64,000 nt of DNA from positions 1,860,001-1,924,000 of the forward strand of contig CAWJJY010000007.1 of NCBI GenBank assembly GCA_963843385.1, written 5' to 3'. This stretch comes from CAVOHU01 sp963843385. Lineage in GTDB: Bacteria > Acidobacteriota > Vicinamibacteria > Vicinamibacterales > JAKQTR01. The notes under the pieces are model-generated. The model saw only the letters and a program-made list of their open reading frames with translations. It did no database searches and was not told the origin of the DNA. The translations under genes and the position numbers were made by a program. Positions 15,566-25,922 of this stretch are shown one piece after another. Position 1 is the first letter of the stretch. Every line of letters begins with the position of its first letter.

Positions 15566-16907
15566 GGCCGAATCGAATCAGGAACTCCCGCGTGGTGGCG
15601 TAGAGGAACGGCCGGCCCACCACCGGCTTGCGGCCCGCCGTCTTGATGAGCTTCCGCTCGACCAGCGTAGACAGGACGCCGGCGGTGTTGACACCGCGAA
15701 TCTCGGCAATCTCGGCAGCCGTCACGGGCTGCTTGTAGGCGATCACGGCCAGCGTCTCCAGCGCCTGCACCGAGAGCCGCGCCGTCTTCCGCTCGTGGAA
15801 GAGCCTGCGGACCCACTCGCTGAGCTCCTGCCTCGTGACGATCTGATACCCGCCGGCCAGTTCGATTAGCTGAAGGCCGCCGCGCCGGCCCTGGTAGTCG
15901 TGTTCCAGCGCCTCAATCGCGCCTTGGACGTCTTCCTTCGGCTCGCTGTCGAGCACCTTGAAGATCGCCTTCGGCGTGAGCGGTTCGGGCGACGCGAAGA
16001 TCAACGCCTCGACGATGGCCTTGAGCTCTTCCGAAGCGGCCGGCACGGCCCCTTCTGCGTCTGGCGCCGCGGGAACCTCGTCCGGGATCGGAGCCGCGAC
16101 GGGCCCGAGTGCATTCGCCGGAATCCCACCTTCGATGCCGGTCTCGGTTGGCCGGGCGCTAAGTTCGTCTGTCGTTGCGGCAATGCCCGGCGCCTGATCA
16201 CTCGCCTCGTCTCGTTTCGACGGAGGCCGTGTGTCCACGACGTCACGGTCTGTCGTCTGAACAGGCCCGGTATCGCTGCTGGGTGCCTTGGGTTCGACTG
16301 AATCGCTCATCTCACTCTCAATCCCATCCACGAGCTCGATTGTCTCACCTTCGAGGGGGATTTCCACGACCTCACTCGCGTTGTCATTCCGTTCGGGCCG
16401 CACCTCTCGCGCGGCCAGCCCGGCCGCAGCCCGGGCCGCCAGCACCGCGGCCGCGATCGGGACCCCTCCCGCGTTCTCTTCGACCTGTAGCCGCGTCGCC
16501 TCAGGTGCGAGGACGGCTGCAGCGGGTTCGACCGCTTCGAAGCCGCGCTCATCCTCACTCATGGGCCCGGGCGATTCATCCGGCTTCGTCACCTCAGGTG
16601 CGAGGCCAACCTCAGGCGCGTCGACCGACTCGGAGCCGCCTGCGTCCTCACCTGGAGGCCCGGGCGTCTCGAACGGCGTTGCAGGCGGCTCGACGAACCG
16701 CGGCCCGGCGAGGTCGACCGGCGCAGTCCCGGTCCCGCTGCCCTGCTCGACCCGTGACGTGATCGAGCGGCCCATCGGCCCCTCGGCGGGAGGTGCGGTC
16801 TCGAGCGGGGCTCGCTCCTCCTGCTCTGATGACCACCGCCGGAATCCGAGTCCCGTCAGCAGGGCCCCCACGAAGGATCTGACCCGGCGAATCCACGGAC
16901 CCAGCAT
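15360..16907 (-). CDS. scpB: Segregation and condensation protein B with a long N-terminal extension
   Basis: A 515-residue protein. The ScpB winged-helix region occupies about residues 293-465 (IVEALIFASPEPLTP; RLSVQALETLAVIAYKQP; AEIRGVNTAGVLSTL; GRKPVVGRPFLYATT). ScpB binds ScpA and the SMC ATPase to form the bacterial condensin. Typical ScpB is about 180-240 residues, so the first 290 residues, rich in Pro, Glu, Ala and Ser, are an unusual extension. It begins with a short basic/hydrophobic segment (RRVRSFVGALLTGLGF). The ATG at 16907 has GGGAGAG upstream. It follows scpA on the same strand. The last 206 bp overlap the convergent pseudouridine synthase gene. Confidence 0.9.
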   Translation of the reverse strand: MLGPWIRRVRSFVGALLTGLGFRRWSSEQEERAPLETAPPAEGPMGRSITSRVEQGSGTGTAPVDLAGPRFVEPPATPFETPGPPGEDAGGSESVDAPEVGLAPEVTKPDESPGPMSEDERGFEAVEPAAAVLAPEATRLQVEENAGGVPIAAAVLAARAAAGLAAREVRPERNDNASEVVEIPLEGETIELVDGIESEMSDSVEPKAPSSDTGPVQTTDRDVVDTRPPSKRDEASDQAPGIAATTDELSARPTETGIEGGIPANALGPVAAPIPDEVPAAPDAEGAVPAASEELKAIVEALIFASPEPLTPKAIFKVLDSEPKEDVQGAIEALEHDYQGRRGGLQLIELAGGYQIVTRQELSEWVRRLFHERKTARLSVQALETLAVIAYKQPVTAAEIAEIRGVNTAGVLSTLVERKLIKTAGRKPVVGRPFLYATTREFLIRFGLNDLSDLPKVEEMAEALGFDLPSALETGPSDQLLPLGDPEAPPEDGGSAPESAEVRADDQPSGPETVN

Positions 16908-17013
16908 GGGCGAACTCTCCCAGGTGACAAACCGCTTCCCGCACTTGCGCGTCCGGGGCGGACATCCCGCGGACCGGGGTGCTCCGATCGCCCGGACGCC
17001 GGGGGCACAGGCG

Positions 17014-17778
17014 TCAGTTGGCCGCCGGCTTTGCCTTCTTGTAGACGCGGATCGCGCCGAACATGCCGGCCTGGAACACCCGTACCAGCTTCATCCGGAT
17101 CATCTCGAGCAGCGCCAGGAAGGTCACGACCAGGTCGCCCCGCGAGGAGACGTCGTCGAAGAGATCCTCGAACCCGCAGGCCTCGGTCTCGGACAGCCGT
17201 GCCAGCAACTGCTCGATCCGGTCCTCGATGGAGATCTGCTCCGGCGGCAGGTACATGCGCGGCCGCTGCCTGGCGCGGTCGAGCACGGCCTTGAAGGCCG
17301 TCAGCAGGCTGAAGAGGTCGACCTCGAGCTCCGGCTCGATCTCCTCCCCGGCAATCGGCGCGACGCGCTCGTCGGGCCGGAGCCATTGCGCGCTGCGCAC
17401 CGTTTCGCGTTCGTGCAGCAACTCGGCGGCCGCCTTGAATTTCTGATGCTCGAGCAGGCGATTGACCAGCGTATCGCGCGGATCCTCGTCCAGGTCGTCC
17501 TGCGACGGGTCGGGCCTCGGCAGCAGCATCCTCGACTTGATGTGGATGAGGGTGGCCGCCATCACGAGGAACTCGCCCGCGACGTCCAGGTCGAGCTCGC
17601 TCATCACGTCGAGGTACTCGAGATACTCGGCGGTGATGAGCGCGATCGGGATGTCGTAGACGTTCACCTCGTTCTTCTTGATGAGGTGAATCAGCAGGTC
17701 GAGCGGGCCTTCGAAGGCATCCAGCTTGACGGAATACGCGTCGGGCGACGATTCGAAGCCTGGAACGGTCCCTTCCAT
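17014..17778 (-). CDS. scpA: Segregation and condensation protein A
   Basis: A 254-residue kleisin that bridges the SMC heads. It has the hallmark N terminus YSVKLDAFEGPLDLLIHLIK, then NEVNVYDIPIALITAEYLEYL and AGEFLVMAATLIHIKSRML. The C-terminal winged helix is around DLVVTFLALLEMIRMKLV. Length is typical. It lies 7 bp downstream of trpS and 106 bp upstream of scpB, in what appears to be a single minus-strand transcription unit. Confidence 0.95.
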   Translation of the reverse strand: MEGTVPGFESSPDAYSVKLDAFEGPLDLLIHLIKKNEVNVYDIPIALITAEYLEYLDVMSELDLDVAGEFLVMAATLIHIKSRMLLPRPDPSQDDLDEDPRDTLVNRLLEHQKFKAAAELLHERETVRSAQWLRPDERVAPIAGEEIEPELEVDLFSLLTAFKAVLDRARQRPRMYLPPEQISIEDRIEQLLARLSETEACGFEDLFDDVSSRGDLVVTFLALLEMIRMKLVRVFQAGMFGAIRVYKKAKPAAN

Positions 17779-17785
17779 GGCGCGC

Positions 17786-18787
17786 CTAACGATACGAGAT
17801 CTTCATCGCGTCGCGGACGCGAGCCATCGTGTCGCTGGCGACGGCCCGGGCTTTGCGCGAGCCTTCCACGAGAATCTCGCGAATGATCTCCGGCTTGGCC
17901 GCAAGCCCGGCGCGCCGCGCGCGCATCGGCGCCAGAACCGACTCGAGCGCCACGACGAGCTTCTTCTTGACCTCGACGTCGCCGACCTTGCCGCCGCGGT
18001 AGCGGGCCTTCAGGTCCTCGACCTCGGCCACATCCGTGTTGAAGGCGTCGTGATACATGAAGACGGGGTTGCCTTCCACGTTGCCCGGGATATCTGCGCG
18101 GATCCGGTTGGGATCCGTGTACATCTGCATCACCTTCTTGCGAACCGACTCCGCATCGTCCGAGAGGTTGATGGAGTTGCGGTAGCTCTTGCTCATCTTC
18201 CGGTTGTCGAGGCCCGGGAGCCGGGGGAATTTCGTCAGCAGCGGCTTCGGCTCCACGAACACCTCGCCGTAGAACTGGTGAAAGCGGCGGACGACCTCCC
18301 GCGACAGCTCGAGGTGCGGCACCTGGTCGTCGCCGACCGGCACGAAGCGCGCGTCGTACATGATGACGTCGGCGGTCTGCAGCAGCGGGTAACTCAGGAA
18401 GCCCAGCGTGGAGAGATCCTTGTCGGTCAGCTGGTCGCGCTGCTCCTTGTAGGTCGGCACGCGTTCGAGCCATGGCGTGGGCACGACCATCGACAGCAGC
18501 AGGAACAGCTCGGCATGCTCCGGGACGAGCGACTGGATGAACAATGTCGAGCGTTCGGGGTCGAGCCCGGCCGCAATCCAGTCGGCGACGTTCTCGATCG
18601 TGTACGACGTCAACTCTTCGGTGCTGGCGTATTCGCTGGTCAGCGCGTGCCAGTCCGCCACGAAGTAGAAACAGTCGTACTGATCCTGCAGCGGCACCCA
18701 GTTCTGGAGCGCACCGACCAGGTGTCCGAGGTGCAGGCGGCCGGTCGGCCGCATGCCCGATACGACGCGAGGTTTCACAGGAGCCAT
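17786..18787 (-). CDS. trpS: Tryptophan--tRNA ligase
   Basis: A 333-residue class I aminoacyl-tRNA synthetase. The HIGH-type motif is GRLHLGHLVGAL near residue 17 and the KMSKS loop is DNRKMSKSYRNSI near residue 195. PTYKEQRDQLTDKDLSTLG and PVGDDQVPHLELSRE are also characteristic of TrpRS. The ATG at 18787 overlaps the end of the M50 protease gene by 13 bp, which suggests translational coupling; the much longer upstream frame is the protease gene read out of frame. Confidence 0.96.
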   Translation of the reverse strand: MAPVKPRVVSGMRPTGRLHLGHLVGALQNWVPLQDQYDCFYFVADWHALTSEYASTEELTSYTIENVADWIAAGLDPERSTLFIQSLVPEHAELFLLLSMVVPTPWLERVPTYKEQRDQLTDKDLSTLGFLSYPLLQTADVIMYDARFVPVGDDQVPHLELSREVVRRFHQFYGEVFVEPKPLLTKFPRLPGLDNRKMSKSYRNSINLSDDAESVRKKVMQMYTDPNRIRADIPGNVEGNPVFMYHDAFNTDVAEVEDLKARYRGGKVGDVEVKKKLVVALESVLAPMRARRAGLAAKPEIIREILVEGSRKARAVASDTMARVRDAMKISYR

Positions 18788-19416
18788 GTCAGGAGCAGAT
18801 TGTATGGCGGCATGACCAGAACCTGAAACATCCCGGTCAACATCAACGCGTACAGCAGCACGAAGCCGTACGGCCGCAGGTGATCGAACGCATCGGCCGC
18901 CCGGGCCGGCAGCAGGCCGGCGAGCACGCCTGCCCCGTCGAGCGGAGGAATCGGCAACAGGTTGAAGATCGCCAGCAGCAGATTGATCTGCAGCAGCCGC
19001 GCGAGGCCGACCGCCAGTGCCGGCGCCACCGTGCCTCCCATCGACAGAAGGTAGTCGAGGGGAAAGAGCCGCAGGGCCAGCGAGGCCGCCAACGCCAGCA
19101 CCAAGTTGCTCGCCGGCCCGGCACCTGCGATCAGCATCGAGTCCTGCCGGTAGTGGCGCAGGCGTCGCCCGTCGACGGGGACCGGCTTCGCCCACCCGAT
19201 GATCGGCAGGTGCGTGAGCATGGCCAGCAGCGGGAACACGATCGTCCCCCACGGGTCGATGTGGGCAATGGGGTTCAGGGTCATCCGGCCGAGCTGACGC
19301 GCAGTCGAGTCTCCCCGCCGATCCGCTGCCCACGCGTGCGATGCTTCGTGAACCGTCAGTGAGAACAGCAGGATCAGAAAGGCGATGAGGACCTGCGCGA
19401 GGTTGATATCGAGCAA
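18775..19416 (-). CDS. Site-2 protease family (M50) membrane metalloprotease
   Basis: A 213-residue polytopic membrane protein. The zinc motif HEASH lies in LTVHEASHAWAADRRGD within the first membrane segments. The second signature, FNLLPIPPLDGAGVLAG, supplies the third metal ligand (Asp). NPIAHIDPWGTIVFPLL is also typical of the short M50 proteins. Members cleave transmembrane substrates inside the bilayer; the substrate is unknown. It lies between uvrC and trpS on the minus strand and overlaps trpS by 13 bp. Confidence 0.92.
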   Translation of the reverse strand: MLDINLAQVLIAFLILLFSLTVHEASHAWAADRRGDSTARQLGRMTLNPIAHIDPWGTIVFPLLAMLTHLPIIGWAKPVPVDGRRLRHYRQDSMLIAGAGPASNLVLALAASLALRLFPLDYLLSMGGTVAPALAVGLARLLQINLLLAIFNLLPIPPLDGAGVLAGLLPARAADAFDHLRPYGFVLLYALMLTGMFQVLVMPPYNLLLTWLL

Positions 19417-19492
19417 GGGACCCTCAGGCTAACACCGGGGCACGGTGAGAGTCAAAGAGCCGGCACGCGCACCGCGGGGCTGGAACGCCCCT

Positions 19493-21346
19493 TCACCCCG
19501 TGCGGGCGAAGTGCGCCAGGACCGCGTCGGCGGCCTTCGGGCCGACAACGGCGCTCAGGGCCTCCCGGCTGGCCCTCCGCACGCCGGCCACGCTGCCGAA
19601 CTGTTCGAGCAGCGCGCGCCGCCGGCGCGGGCCCACGCCGTGGATGAGGTCGAGTGCTGACTGGAGATCGCTCATGCCGCGGGCCTTGCGATGGAAGGTC
19701 ACGGCAAACCGGTGCGCCTCGTCGCGGATCCGTTCGAGCAGCAGCAGGGCCGGATGGTCCCGCGCGAACGCGATCGGGTCCGGACGGTCCCGGGTGACAA
19801 CCAGTTCCTCACGCTTGGCAAGGCCGACGGCGACCAGGTTGGCCAGGCCGATCGATTCAAGCGCGTCGTACGCGGCAGAAAGCTGTCCCTTTCCGCCGTC
19901 GATCAGGATCAGATCGGGAAACGGGCCACCCTGCTCGAGCACCCGCCGGTACCTCCGCAGCACCACTTCGTACATGGCGGCGAAGTCGTTGGGGACGGGC
20001 GTGACCCGGCCGGGCGAAGCGGCGCCGGGCGCCGCACTCTCTGCGCCGCGGATCCGGAACTTCCGGTAGTCCCCCTTGCGCATCCGGCCGTCCTCGCAGA
20101 CCACCATCGAGGCGACGGTTTCGCGCCCCTGCAGGGTTGAGATGTCGAAGCACTCGATGCGCCTCGGAAACGACGGCAGGCCCAGCACGGCACGCAGGTG
20201 CTCGAGTGCGTCGTAGTTCGCCGTCGAGCCTGCGGCGAACCGCGACTGGTAGGCGATGGCGGCGTTCCGGGAGGCGAGATCGAGCAGCCCGCGCTTCTCG
20301 CCTCGGCGCGGGACGATGATGACGACGCGTCGATTCGCCCGTGACGACAGCCAGGCTTCGAGCAATTCCGAGTCCTCGAGAGCAACCGGGACGTGCACCT
20401 CCGGCGGGACCTCGCGAGCCTCGTAGAACTGCTGGACGGCAGCCTGGAGCACGTCCTCCTCGCGGTTGCCGAGCCCCTGGTCGCCATCCGCCGCCAGCTC
20501 GACGCGCTCGATGACGCGTCCGGCCCGCATCTGGAAGACCTGGATGACCGAGCCTGACGGCCCGGTCTTGACGCCGAACGCGTCGCGATCCCCGAGGCCG
20601 CTGGTCGCCATCTTCTGCTGGCGATCGCGCAGCGTCTCGATGGTGCGAATGGCATCGCGCAGGTGCGCGGCCTGCTCGAATCGCTCGCCGTCGGAGGCCT
20701 CCTGCATCTCGGTTTCCAGGCGGGCCACCAGTTCGGCGTTTCGACCCTCGAGAAACAGGCGCGCGCGGTCGACCGATCGCCCGTAGCCCTCCGCGGTGCA
20801 AATCGATTCGACGCACGGCGCGACACAGCGGCCGATGTCGTACTCGAGGCATGGCCGCCCGCGCCGCCCCGTGATCTCCTCGTTGCACGATCGGATGCCG
20901 AACAGGCGATGCGTCAGGCCCATGGTGCGCCGGGCCAGGCTGGCCGGCATGAACGGGCCGGCGTACGTGTTTCCGTCCGGCTCGACCCTGCGGGCTACCA
21001 GCACGCGCGGGAACGGCTCGGAGGTGGTCAACTGCAGGAACGGGTAGTTCTTGTCGTCTCGCAGCAGGATGTTGTATCGGGGCATCCGCTGCTTGATGAG
21101 CTGGTTCTCGAGGGCCAGCGCCTCGACCACCGAGTCGGTGACGACGACCTCGAGCCGGTCGGCCTCGGCGAGCAGCGCGTCGTGCCGGGGGCTGCTGCCC
21201 CACGCGCCCAGATAGGAACGCACGCGGTCGCGCAGGATGCGGGCCTTCCCGACATAGAGGGTTTCGTGGCCGCGCCCCAGGAAGAGGTACACGCCCGGCT
21301 GTTCGGGAAGGCGGGCGATCTGGCCCTTGAGATCCTCGATGGGCAT
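19493..21346 (-). CDS. uvrC: Excinuclease ABC subunit C
   Basis: A 617-residue nucleotide-excision-repair nuclease that makes both incisions in the UvrB-DNA complex. The N-terminal GIY-YIG domain includes PGVYLFLGRGHETLYVGKA. A UvrB-interacting UVR region follows near residues 205-240. The C-terminal RNase H-like domain contains ECFDISTLQGRETVASMVV and DLILIDGGKGQLSAA. Helix-hairpin-helix motifs are near the C terminus (DLIHGVGPRRRRALLEQFG). Length is normal. It leads the run uvrC - M50 - trpS - scpA - scpB. Confidence 0.96.
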   Translation of the reverse strand: MPIEDLKGQIARLPEQPGVYLFLGRGHETLYVGKARILRDRVRSYLGAWGSSPRHDALLAEADRLEVVVTDSVVEALALENQLIKQRMPRYNILLRDDKNYPFLQLTTSEPFPRVLVARRVEPDGNTYAGPFMPASLARRTMGLTHRLFGIRSCNEEITGRRGRPCLEYDIGRCVAPCVESICTAEGYGRSVDRARLFLEGRNAELVARLETEMQEASDGERFEQAAHLRDAIRTIETLRDRQQKMATSGLGDRDAFGVKTGPSGSVIQVFQMRAGRVIERVELAADGDQGLGNREEDVLQAAVQQFYEAREVPPEVHVPVALEDSELLEAWLSSRANRRVVIIVPRRGEKRGLLDLASRNAAIAYQSRFAAGSTANYDALEHLRAVLGLPSFPRRIECFDISTLQGRETVASMVVCEDGRMRKGDYRKFRIRGAESAAPGAASPGRVTPVPNDFAAMYEVVLRRYRRVLEQGGPFPDLILIDGGKGQLSAAYDALESIGLANLVAVGLAKREELVVTRDRPDPIAFARDHPALLLLERIRDEAHRFAVTFHRKARGMSDLQSALDLIHGVGPRRRRALLEQFGSVAGVRRASREALSAVVGPKAADAVLAHFARTG

Positions 21347-21402
21347 GGAATACTATGGCGCGTTCCGCCGCCGACGGCGGTACCCGCGATTATATCCAAG
21401 CG

Positions 21403-22260
21403 ATGACGTTTACGGGGTTGGTCGGCACGGTCGTCAACTTTCCGCTGCGCGGAATCGTCTCCGTCTGCGTCCGGCTGCGCATCCACCCCAACTTCCTGAC
21501 GCTGACAGGCGTCATCATCAACATCATCGCGGCCCGCGAGCTGGGGCTCGGCCGGTTCGCCTCGGCCGGCGTCCTGATGGTCGTCGCCAACATCTTCGAT
21601 TACATCGACGGGAAGGTCGCCCGCGAGCGCGGGTCGGCCAGCGAGTTCGGCGGGTTCTGGGACTCGGTGATGGACCGCTTCTCGGACATCACGCTGTTCA
21701 TCGGGCTCGTCTACCTGTACTCCAAGCTCGGCCATCCCGAGTATGTCGTGATTACCGCGCTGGCCATGATGTTCGCCGTCATGACCAGCTACACGCGAGC
21801 GCGGGCGGAATCGCTCATCGAGAAGTGCAAGGTCGGCTTCATGGAGCGGCCCGAGCGCATCGTCACCTTCATGCTTGGCGCTTTCACCAACCGCATGGCG
21901 GCGGTCATGTGGGTGATTCTCTTCCTGTCGGCGGTGACGGTGTTCGATCGGATCCTGCACACGTGGCGCGAGCTGAAAGCCGGACGAAGCCTCAGCCAGC
22001 GGCTCGCCGAGGCGGCGGCCAATCCCTCGGCACCGCCGAAACCTCCCCACCATCCGGGCACCGTCACACGGGTGATGACGATGCCGGCGCTCATCCTGTG
22101 GCGCGGGCTCTTCTGGACTTATGAACGGGCGACGTGGCAGTTCGACGTCATGGTGTTCGCCATCCTGTCGTTCATGTGGCTCGTTCCAGCGAGATGGCTG
22201 GGTGACCCGATGGCCATGAATGGTCGCGGCCTGGTCCAATGGGTCATGGGCTGGTCCTGA
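21403..22260 (+). CDS. CDP-alcohol phosphatidyltransferase family protein
   Basis: A 285-residue integral membrane enzyme. The CDP-alcohol phosphotransferase signature is complete: DYIDGKVARERG followed by GGFWDSVMDRFSD, giving the DG-x2-AR-x8-G-x3-D-x3-D pattern that binds metal and CDP. The family transfers a phosphatidyl or phosphoinositol group to an alcohol in phospholipid synthesis; the acceptor cannot be predicted. Four or more hydrophobic helices follow. The ATG at 21403 leaves 56 bp to the divergent uvrC; a start at 21355 is possible but would leave only 8 bp. Confidence 0.85.
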   Translation: MTFTGLVGTVVNFPLRGIVSVCVRLRIHPNFLTLTGVIINIIAARELGLGRFASAGVLMVVANIFDYIDGKVARERGSASEFGGFWDSVMDRFSDITLFIGLVYLYSKLGHPEYVVITALAMMFAVMTSYTRARAESLIEKCKVGFMERPERIVTFMLGAFTNRMAAVMWVILFLSAVTVFDRILHTWRELKAGRSLSQRLAEAAANPSAPPKPPHHPGTVTRVMTMPALILWRGLFWTYERATWQFDVMVFAILSFMWLVPARWLGDPMAMNGRGLVQWVMGWS

Positions 22261-22367
22261 TGCCCGCGCGCGGTTGAGTCGCGCCCCCGCCACGGAATTC
22301 GAGCTGCCGCACTCCAGTCCTCGTGCCCGAGGGCGAGACCCACGCCACATCGCACTTCAGGTTCGCA

Positions 22368-22925
22368 TCAGAGGTCGTCGCGCCCGTCGTGGTCGCCGAG
22401 TTGCAGCCCGATGCCGCCCAGGTGCAGATCATGCGCGGCCACGTGGTCGCGAAGCAGCCGCCTCGCCTCCGCGTAGTGTTCGGCAGGAACGGCGAGCCGC
22501 CAGGCCGCCTGGCGTCTGCGCGCCACGGCGACCAGCGTCGGGCCCTCCTCGTCACGCCAGCTGGCGCCGGCGATGTCCGACCATCGCACGAAGGCCCGGT
22601 CCATCCACAGGCCGTCCCGGTAGATCCCCCGCCGGATGCGCAGGCTGGATGGATAGGCCGCCCCGTAGTAGGTCAGCATCATCGACTCGCCGAACACCCG
22701 CCAGAGGGGCCAGTGGAGCCCGACCGTCTTGTAGAGGACCACGAAGGCGAGACCGGCTGCCACGGCGAGATAGACGAGGTGAAGCCTGGGCCTGGGGAGC
22801 AGCCAGGTCAGGACGGCCGATTGACGAATCCGGCTGAAACGCAGGATCGCCTGGAAGGCCAGTAAATTGGCGCCCAGAAACCCGACGCCGAAGGCGAGCA
22901 GCAGGGTGTTGAGCGGATCGGTCAC
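22368..22925 (-). CDS. Hypothetical membrane protein
   Basis: A 185-residue protein that I do not recognise. It has two hydrophobic segments near residues 5-28 and 47-68, followed by a soluble, beta-rich C-terminal part with RRGIYRDGLWMDRAFVRWSD, reminiscent of PH-like domains in small bacterial membrane proteins (inference). The GTG start at 22925 lies 60 bp downstream of tdk, so it may be co-transcribed with efp and tdk. Confidence 0.6.
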   Translation of the reverse strand: MTDPLNTLLLAFGVGFLGANLLAFQAILRFSRIRQSAVLTWLLPRPRLHLVYLAVAAGLAFVVLYKTVGLHWPLWRVFGESMMLTYYGAAYPSSLRIRRGIYRDGLWMDRAFVRWSDIAGASWRDEEGPTLVAVARRRQAAWRLAVPAEHYAEARRLLRDHVAAHDLHLGGIGLQLGDHDGRDDL

Positions 22926-22985
22926 GTGGAGTTGGACACCGGCTCGGCAGCCATGTTCCCCTCGGCCCGCTCGAGGGCGGCCGGG

Positions 22986-23564
22986 CTACTGGTGCTCGCC
23001 GCCCGCCAGGCTCGGGTCGAAGCACTTGCGGCAGCGCGCCTCGTAGGTGCCCTGCGCGCCGAGCAGCAGGCGGTCGCTGCTCGCGACCAGCCGCTGCGTG
23101 TGGTTCGCCGGATTGCCGCACACCATGCAGACGGCGAGCGTCTTGGTGATGTACTCCGCGATGGCCAGCAGTTGCGGCATCGGCTCGAACGGCTTGCCGA
23201 GGTAGTCCTGATCGAGGCCCGCCACGATGACCCGCTTGCCCCGGGCCGCCAGCGTGTTGCAGACCGCCGGCAACTCGGCGTCGAAGAACTGGCCTTCGTC
23301 CACGCCAACCACTTCGGTATCGTCGTCGACGGCACTGAGCAGATCGGCCGAGTTCGTCACGTTTCGCGAAGGAATCCGCTGGGCGCTGTGCGAGACGATC
23401 TCCTCTTCGCTGAAGCGGTTGTCGAACCCGGGCTTGAAAATCTGGACCTTCTGCCGGGCGATCTGGGCGCGACGCAGGCGGCGGATGAGCTCCTCGCTCT
23501 TGCCGCTGAACATGCTGCCGCAGATGACTTCGATACAGCCGGTCTGGCGTTGGGCAACTTCCAT
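22986..23564 (-). CDS. tdk: Thymidine kinase
   Basis: A 192-residue type II thymidine kinase that makes dTMP from thymidine and ATP in the salvage pathway. The P-loop GSMFSGKSEEL is at residues 16-26. VVGVDEGQFFD contains the catalytic Glu. The lasso and structural zinc are supported by CMVCGNPANHTQRL and the C-terminal CRKC. Length is typical. It follows efp by 31 bp on the same strand. Confidence 0.95.
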   Translation of the reverse strand: MEVAQRQTGCIEVICGSMFSGKSEELIRRLRRAQIARQKVQIFKPGFDNRFSEEEIVSHSAQRIPSRNVTNSADLLSAVDDDTEVVGVDEGQFFDAELPAVCNTLAARGKRVIVAGLDQDYLGKPFEPMPQLLAIAEYITKTLAVCMVCGNPANHTQRLVASSDRLLLGAQGTYEARCRKCFDPSLAGGEHQ

Positions 23565-23595
23565 GGGAACGGCCTCGTCTCCGCTGCAGTCACGC

Positions 23596-24159
23596 TCAGG
23601 CGCGCGACTGGTATTCGCCGGTCTCGGTGTTCACGCGGACCCTGTCGCCGACATTGACGAAGGGAGGCACCTGCACGACGATGCCGGTCTCGAGGGTGGC
23701 AGGTTTCACCTGCGCGCTCGCCGTGGCGCCCTTGATGCCCGGCGCGGTATCGGTGACGACCAGGTCCACCGTTTGAGGCAGCTCGATGCCGACCGGCTCG
23801 GACTCGTAGAACTCGACGTTGATCGTCGACTCGGCCACCAGGTAGCCCGCCAGCTCGCCAAGCACCTCGTCGGCAAGCGTGAGCTGGTCGTAGCTGCTGG
23901 TGTCCATGAAGTGGTAACCGGCAGCGTCCCTGTACATGTATTGCATTTCGCGCTCGTCGAGCGTCGCGCGTTCGATCGTGTCCTCCGATCGCAGGCGCTG
24001 GTCGGCGAGCGTGCCGTTCCTGAGGTTCCGCAGCTTGACACGCACGAATCCCCGGAGATTGCCCGGGGTGACGTGCTGAAGGTCGAGGATCCGGAACAGA
24101 TCCTCGCCCATCTTGATGATGTGTCCCTTGCGAAGTCGCGTCGCCTGAATCGAGCTCAT
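23596..24159 (-). CDS. efp: Translation elongation factor P, with Asn at the tip position
   Basis: A 187-residue three-domain EF-P that rescues ribosomes stalled at polyproline. Domain I begins SSIQATRLRKGHIIKMGE, with later signatures GFVRVKLRNLRNG and MYRDAAGYHFMDT, and TVDLVVTDTAPGIKG in domain II. The loop that normally carries the modified Lys34 or Arg32 reads TPGNLRG. Counting from Met1, residue 34 is Asn, so neither beta-lysylation nor hydroxylation at a Lys is possible there. The ATG at 24159 gives the standard length. It heads the run efp - tdk - membrane protein. Confidence 0.93.
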   Translation of the reverse strand: MSSIQATRLRKGHIIKMGEDLFRILDLQHVTPGNLRGFVRVKLRNLRNGTLADQRLRSEDTIERATLDEREMQYMYRDAAGYHFMDTSSYDQLTLADEVLGELAGYLVAESTINVEFYESEPVGIELPQTVDLVVTDTAPGIKGATASAQVKPATLETGIVVQVPPFVNVGDRVRVNTETGEYQSRA

Positions 24160-24274
24160 CCTGGTCTCACATCCGCAGCCGGTCCGGGCCTGATTCCGCC
24201 CTGCCGGGGGCTTTTCTCCGTGTACAGACTGGCGATCGTAGCACACCTTTTTGGGGCCCATCAATCATGCTACG

Positions 24275-24685
24275 ATGCAGATTGTGGCCTTCGCCCGCTG
24301 GGATCCGCTCCACGATCTGCTGGCCCTTCACGAACGGATGAACCGTCTGGGTGGGGAGTCCGCGCCCGGGTGGACGCCCGCCGTCGACGTCTACGAGGGG
24401 GCCGACCGGTTCGTCATCAACGCCGAGCTGCCCGGATTGTCTCGCGATGAGGTCCGGATCGAAGTTCTCCGCGACACGGTCATCGTGCGCGGTGAGCGGC
24501 TGTCCCGAAGGACCGCCCATTGCCGTTACCACCGCGTCGAGCGGGGGCACGGCGCGTTCTCGAGGACCTTTGCGCTCGGTCAGCCGATTGACTCCGAGGG
24601 CCTGTCGGCCGACTTCCATGACGGCGTCCTCTCCATCGTGATCCCGAAGGTCATCGCCAGCCCGCGACGGGTCGAAGTCCGTTGA
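24275..24685 (+). CDS. Hsp20/alpha-crystallin family small heat-shock protein
   Basis: A 136-residue holdase chaperone. The short N-terminal arm contains WDPLHDLLALHERMNRL. The alpha-crystallin domain starts at WTPAVDVYEGADRFVINAEL, runs through LPGLSRDEVRIEVLRDTVIV and ends with the conserved HDGVLSIVIPK. There is essentially no C-terminal IxI tail. The ATG at 24275 was preferred to an upstream TTG. It is divergent from efp and lies 41 bp upstream of a DegQ/HtrA protease, a plausible proteostasis pair. Confidence 0.92.
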   Translation: MQIVAFARWDPLHDLLALHERMNRLGGESAPGWTPAVDVYEGADRFVINAELPGLSRDEVRIEVLRDTVIVRGERLSRRTAHCRYHRVERGHGAFSRTFALGQPIDSEGLSADFHDGVLSIVIPKVIASPRRVEVR

Positions 24686-24726
24686 CCTTCAGCCGGCCTT
24701 TGGGGAACTCGAAGGGGTGACCGCTG

Positions 24727-25908
<1,182 letters not shown>

Positions 25909-25922
25909 CCGCGGTCGAGCGG

